Assembly: GCA_017936765.1 (NCBI GenBank)
Contig: JAGBEX010000014.1
Span: 434,001-498,000, forward strand
Origin: Clostridia bacterium
GTDB lineage: Bacteria; Bacillota; Clostridia; Christensenellales; Aristaeellaceae
Direction: 5' to 3'
Length of the DNA: 64,000 bases
Shown: one piece after another, positions 61,071-64,000 of the stretch
How positions within the stretch are numbered: position 1 is the stretch's first letter
Layout: every line of letters begins with the position of its first letter
Program-made: the position numbers and the translations under genes
The notes under the pieces: generated by a model
Seen by the model: the letters and a program-made list of their open reading frames with translations, nothing else
Database searches by the model: none
Told to the model about the DNA's origin: nothing

Positions 61071-61087
61071 CCAGTTGCTATTGGGTT

Positions 61088-64000
61088 TTACTCAAAGTCG
61101 CCGTTGTCCTTGTCCTGCTGGAAGTCGCTGTTCTCCGTTTCGCTGCGGTAGGGGCTGGTGTAGCCATTCTGCTGCGCCTGCTGTGCGCGATAGGCGCTGC
61201 GGCGGCCAACGGGGCGCACCTCCGAGGTGGCGGGGTTACGGTAGCTGGCGGTGTAGTCCGCCTGCTGGGACTGCTCAGGCTCCACCGGGCGGGTGTAGCT
61301 GCCCTGAACCGGCACGCTGGGGCGGCGCACCTGCTGGGCGGTATTGCCCATGGGGCGCTGCGCGGCCTGGTTGGGATAGGTACCCGTGCGGGGCTGATTA
61401 GCCTGGGTGCTGCGGGCATAGGGGCGAGCCTCGCTGTTGCGCTGCTGTGCCGCTGCCTGCGCACGGCGGGCCGCTGCACGCTGGGCAGCCTTGCGCTTGT
61501 TGTTGGTGTAGGTCACATAGGCATACACACCACCGCCGATCAGCGCGATCACGATCACCGCGATCACCCAGCCCAGCACGCCGCTGCCACCCTGCTCGTC
61601 ATTGCCGGTGGGATACACCACATCCATGGTGGGGATGGGTTCCAGCGTGGCGGTGGGCTGCACGGGGATGGTCACCGTCTCGGTAGGCACAGGGGTCTCC
61701 ACCGGCGCCACCGTGGCAAAGGGATCAAAGGGTTCGTAGCTCACCTGCAGGCCGTTGTTGGGGTTGGTCCACTGGTCAACGGTCTGATCCTCAGCGGACA
61801 CGATGCCGCCACCGGTGGTGAAGTCCTGGTTGGCGTCGCCGGTGGTGCTGTTGTTGGCAATGCCCTTCAGGTATTCCTCGCTGTTGAGGAACTCCTCCAG
61901 CTCTGCCATGGACATCTGCTTGAAGTACTTGCCATGGACATAGCCCTCCTGGCCGCCGTAGTTCACGCGATACCAGGTGGTGCCATCCACATTGGCGGTA
62001 CCCAGCACCAGGCAGAAGGCATACTGCTTCAGCTGACGGATGCGGCTGGAAGAGGTGCTGGCCTCCTTGCGGAAGTTCACCGAGCTATCGGACACATAGC
62101 CGTAGCTGGACAGGCTTTCGGGATCATAGGGCTGGGGGGTAACATTGGAGGTAGGTTCGGGGGTAGACAGGCTGTCCAGGTAGGCGTTTTCCTCCTGCAC
62201 GGTCATCATGCGCAGCATATCGGCGCGGATGTAACCCCATTGCCCGTTGTACTGCACCACGTGCCAGGCCACATTGTCCTGGTAGTCCTGGTCGCGGACA
62301 TACACCACCACACCCTGGGTCAGCACGTCGATGATGCTGGCCATGGTGCTGGGCTGGCTGCGGAAGTACACATCGTCGCCCACTGCATAGGCATAGCCGC
62401 TGATCTTGGCGGGTTCGGGGGTAGCAGGCGCGGGACTGGGCGTCTCGGTGGGATGCGCCTCGTTCCACAGGTTGATGTAATACTGCGCTTCCTCGTTGTT
62501 GATGCGGCGCAGGCTGCTGTCTGGCACATAGCCGCTCACATTGTCCAGCGTGGTGGCCAGGCTCCAGCTGGCGCCCTGCTCAAAGCTCTGCCCGGTGAGC
62601 ATCACCAGCTCGTTGGCGTCCATGCGGCGAATAATGCTGCTGTCCGCCGTGCTGACTTCGGTGCGCAGGGCCACGGCCTCGGTAGTCAGGGCATAGCCGG
62701 TGTACTGGGCAGGCACCTCGGTGGGTGCGGGGGTATCGGTGGGAGCCGCCGTCGCATGGGCATCCTCCCAAATGTCCAGGTAATACTGGGCTTCTTCCTG
62801 ATTGATATGGCGCAGGCTGGCGTCCGGGATATAACCGCTCACGCCGTCCAGGCCGGTCACAGCGCTCCAGGTGCTGCCGGTGGAGAAGTCCTGGCCGGTG
62901 ATCATCACCAGCTCCTTCTCCGCGGCCAGGCGGACGATGCTCTCATCCCCGCCGCCGATCTGGCTGCTGATGGCCACATTGCTGGTGGTCAGAGCATAGC
63001 CGGTATACTGGACAGGCACCTCAGTAGGCGCTTCGGTGGGTGCTTCCGTGGGAACCTCCGTAGGCACTTCAGTAGGTACTTCCGTGGGCGCCTCCGTGGG
63101 TGCATCGGTAGGCACCTCGGTGGGAGCCTCCGTGGGCTGGCCGGGGTTATCCAGCTGCTCTGCGGTAAAGGGCGGGATGGGTTCGTCCAGCTCGCTGGAC
63201 ATCCACTCGTCGCTGTCGGCCTGGGTCATAGCCGCAATGCAGTCCGCGCTGATGAAGTAGAACTCGCCATCCACCAGCACACGCACCCAGGGCTGACCAG
63301 CATCGTTCAGCTCTTCCCGCAGCATGTACACCTTGGTACCCTTGGCCAGGCGGGTCGCCACCTTGTGATCCTTGCCGGGGCCTTCACGCAGGGCGGTCTT
63401 GGCCTTGGTGATGGTACCAAAGCGGTTGATCATGGCACCCTGGGGGATAGGCGTTTCCACAGGTGCCTCGGTGGGGGCTTCTGTGGGTTCCTCGGTAGGC
63501 TCTTCGGTGGGCGCTTCCGTGGGTTCCTCGGTGGGCTGCTCTGCCAGCGTGTAGTAGAACACGATCTCCGCAGGAGTCGCCACGCCGCCCGCCACCGTCA
63601 GTTCAGCCGTGGCTTCGCCGTCCAGCACATAGCCGGGCTGCAGGTCAAGCGGAACGGCACTCACCATATGCTTGCCGTCTCCCGCAGTAGCCGTTCTGGC
63701 GGTAGCCACATCCTTGCCATCGCGGGTGCGGAAATACACGGTGATGGTCGCCATCTGGGCAGGAGCCTCGGTAGGCTGCTCGGTGGGCGCATCAGTAGGC
63801 GCTTCCGTGGGCTGCTCCGTCGGCACCTCGGTGGGAGCTTCCGTGGGTACTTCGGTAGGCACTTCGGTCGGCTGCTCGGTGGGAACCTCCGTAGGTACCT
63901 CAGTAGGCACTTCGGTGGGCTGTTCCGTCGGCACCTCGGTGGGAACTTCCGTGGGAGCCTCAGTGGGCTGCTCGGCAGGAACCTCAGTAGGTACTTCAGT
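61088..64000 (-). CDS. multi-SH3 surface protein with PTE repeats (N-terminus beyond window)
   Basis: At least 970 residues; the start lies past the right edge. Visible order: PTE[VAQ]PTE low-complexity repeat, a beta domain (MATITVYFRTRDG), a second PTE tract, an SH3-like unit (KAKTALREGPGKDHKVATRLAKGTKV), a third PTE tract, two nearly identical SH3-like units (YTGYALTTSNVA and YTGYALTTEAVA), two more SH3-like units (DVYFRSQPSTMASI, VNFRKEASTSSSRI), one transmembrane helix (about 61520-61585) and a Gln/Arg-rich cytoplasmic tail of about 140 residues. SH3-type units bind peptidoglycan or other surface ligands in other proteins. The intracellular tail is unusual for a surface anchor. Confidence 0.8.
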   Translation of the reverse strand, partial: TEVPTEVPAEQPTEAPTEVPTEVPTEQPTEVPTEVPTEVPTEQPTEVPTEVPTEAPTEVPTEQPTEAPTDAPTEQPTEAPAQMATITVYFRTRDGKDVATARTATAGDGKHMVSAVPLDLQPGYVLDGEATAELTVAGGVATPAEIVFYYTLAEQPTEEPTEAPTEEPTEEPTEAPTEAPVETPIPQGAMINRFGTITKAKTALREGPGKDHKVATRLAKGTKVYMLREELNDAGQPWVRVLVDGEFYFISADCIAAMTQADSDEWMSSELDEPIPPFTAEQLDNPGQPTEAPTEVPTDAPTEAPTEVPTEVPTEVPTEAPTEAPTEVPVQYTGYALTTSNVAISSQIGGGDESIVRLAAEKELVMITGQDFSTGSTWSAVTGLDGVSGYIPDASLRHINQEEAQYYLDIWEDAHATAAPTDTPAPTEVPAQYTGYALTTEAVALRTEVSTADSSIIRRMDANELVMLTGQSFEQGASWSLATTLDNVSGYVPDSSLRRINNEEAQYYINLWNEAHPTETPSPAPATPEPAKISGYAYAVGDDVYFRSQPSTMASIIDVLTQGVVVYVRDQDYQDNVAWHVVQYNGQWGYIRADMLRMMTVQEENAYLDSLSTPEPTSNVTPQPYDPESLSSYGYVSDSSVNFRKEASTSSSRIRQLKQYAFCLVLGTANVDGTTWYRVNYGGQEGYVHGKYFKQMSMAELEEFLNSEEYLKGIANNSTTGDANQDFTTGGGIVSAEDQTVDQWTNPNNGLQVSYEPFDPFATVAPVETPVPTETVTIPVQPTATLEPIPTMDVVYPTGNDEQGGSGVLGWVIAVIVIALIGGGVYAYVTYTNNKRKAAQRAAARRAQAAAQQRNSEARPYARSTQANQPRTGTYPNQAAQRPMGNTAQQVRRPSVPVQGSYTRPVEPEQSQQADYTASYRNPATSEVRPVGRRSAYRAQQAQQNGYTSPYRSETENSDFQQDKDNGDFE
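62420..63010 (-). repeat. tandem duplicated SH3-like coding unit
   Basis: Two adjacent units of about 300 bp (62420-62715 and 62716-63010) encode closely similar SH3-like domains followed by INxEEAQYY-type helices and a Pro-Thr linker. They differ at scattered positions, so the duplication is not recent. Confidence 0.7.
63019..63136 (-). repeat. PTE-encoding minisatellite, tract 1
   Basis: Degenerate 12 bp units encoding P-T-E-V or P-T-E-A, between the first SH3 unit and the duplicated units. Confidence 0.7.
63450..63540 (-). repeat. PTE-encoding minisatellite, tract 2
   Basis: 12 bp units encoding P-T-E-E/A/Q between the beta domain and the first SH3 unit. Confidence 0.65.
63755..64000 (-). 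repeat. PTE-encoding minisatellite, tract 3 (continues beyond window)
   Basis: About 20 units of 12 bp encoding P-T-E-V/Q/A run to the right edge of the window and continue outside it. Confidence 0.7.

Noticed and set aside
63019..64000. CRISPR-like regular short repeats
   Set aside because: The repeats are 12 bp, without spacers, and stay in frame as P-T-E codons of a surface protein.

Overview
The window looks like chromosome from a GC-rich, spore-forming Firmicute of the class Clostridia, probably gut- or rumen-associated. The evidence is a complete spoIIIAA-AH operon, a gerA-gerB-gerC-type germinant receptor operon, HPr kinase, a DUF1540 protein, strong AGGAGG ribosome binding sites, TTGACA/TATAAT promoters and a LexA-type SOS box. 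I cannot place it to genus. No rRNA, tRNA, CRISPR array, transposase or phage gene was seen.

Layout. 1-15.8 kb is mostly metabolic: a PduL-AckA acetate module (ackA runs off the left edge), tmcAL, a small AraC / alpha-alpha toroid / AlkZ-like cluster on the minus strand, a phosphohexomutase, an SOS-controlled Y-family polymerase with its small partner, a GH3 glycosidase, and HAD-hprK-glucokinase. 16.0-29.0 kb is the most unusual region. It is one apparent operon with a consensus promoter, encoding a SipW-type signal peptidase, five TasA/camelysin-like proteins with SipW-type signal peptides, a Pro-Thr-Glu-rich CHAP/SH3 cell-wall hydrolase, a very large repeat adhesin, a membrane protein with a PHTG sorting signal, a 43-residue membrane peptide and a class B sortase. 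It reads as a self-contained surface fibre or matrix system in which one peptidase matures the subunits and one sortase anchors something to the wall.

29.1-35 kb carries a pyridoxal-type kinase, the ACT/PFL pair, obg, yhbY, an acetyltransferase and a deoxyinosine glycosylase. 35-38.6 kb is the ger operon. 38.8-41.4 kb has DUF1540, queT and a lipoprotein 5'-nucleotidase. 41.5-47.2 kb has an L,D-transpeptidase directly in front of spoIIIAA-AH, followed by an RseC-like protein and thioredoxin; SpoIIIAF and SpoIIIAG are strikingly short. 47.4-53.3 kb holds envelope proteins (WG repeats, LCP, zinc-ribbon membrane protein), a thioredoxin-reductase-like flavoprotein lacking NADPH motifs, and a DUF3298-like secreted protein. 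53.3-64 kb has a methyltransferase, ilvE, an unknown protein, a pseudouridine synthase, HAD and acyltransferase genes, a GNAT gene with a possible attenuator leader, a LytTR/DUF3021 pair, and a multi-SH3 repeat surface protein that runs off the right edge.

Across the window a family of composite hairpin elements sits just downstream of stop codons (about 15.6, 31.8, 33.3 and 52.3 kb), with looser hairpin clusters at 10.55 and 38.65 kb. Most hairpins share a GGC[G/T]CTGCC core while the stem sequences differ; they look like an interspersed, structure-conserved repeat.
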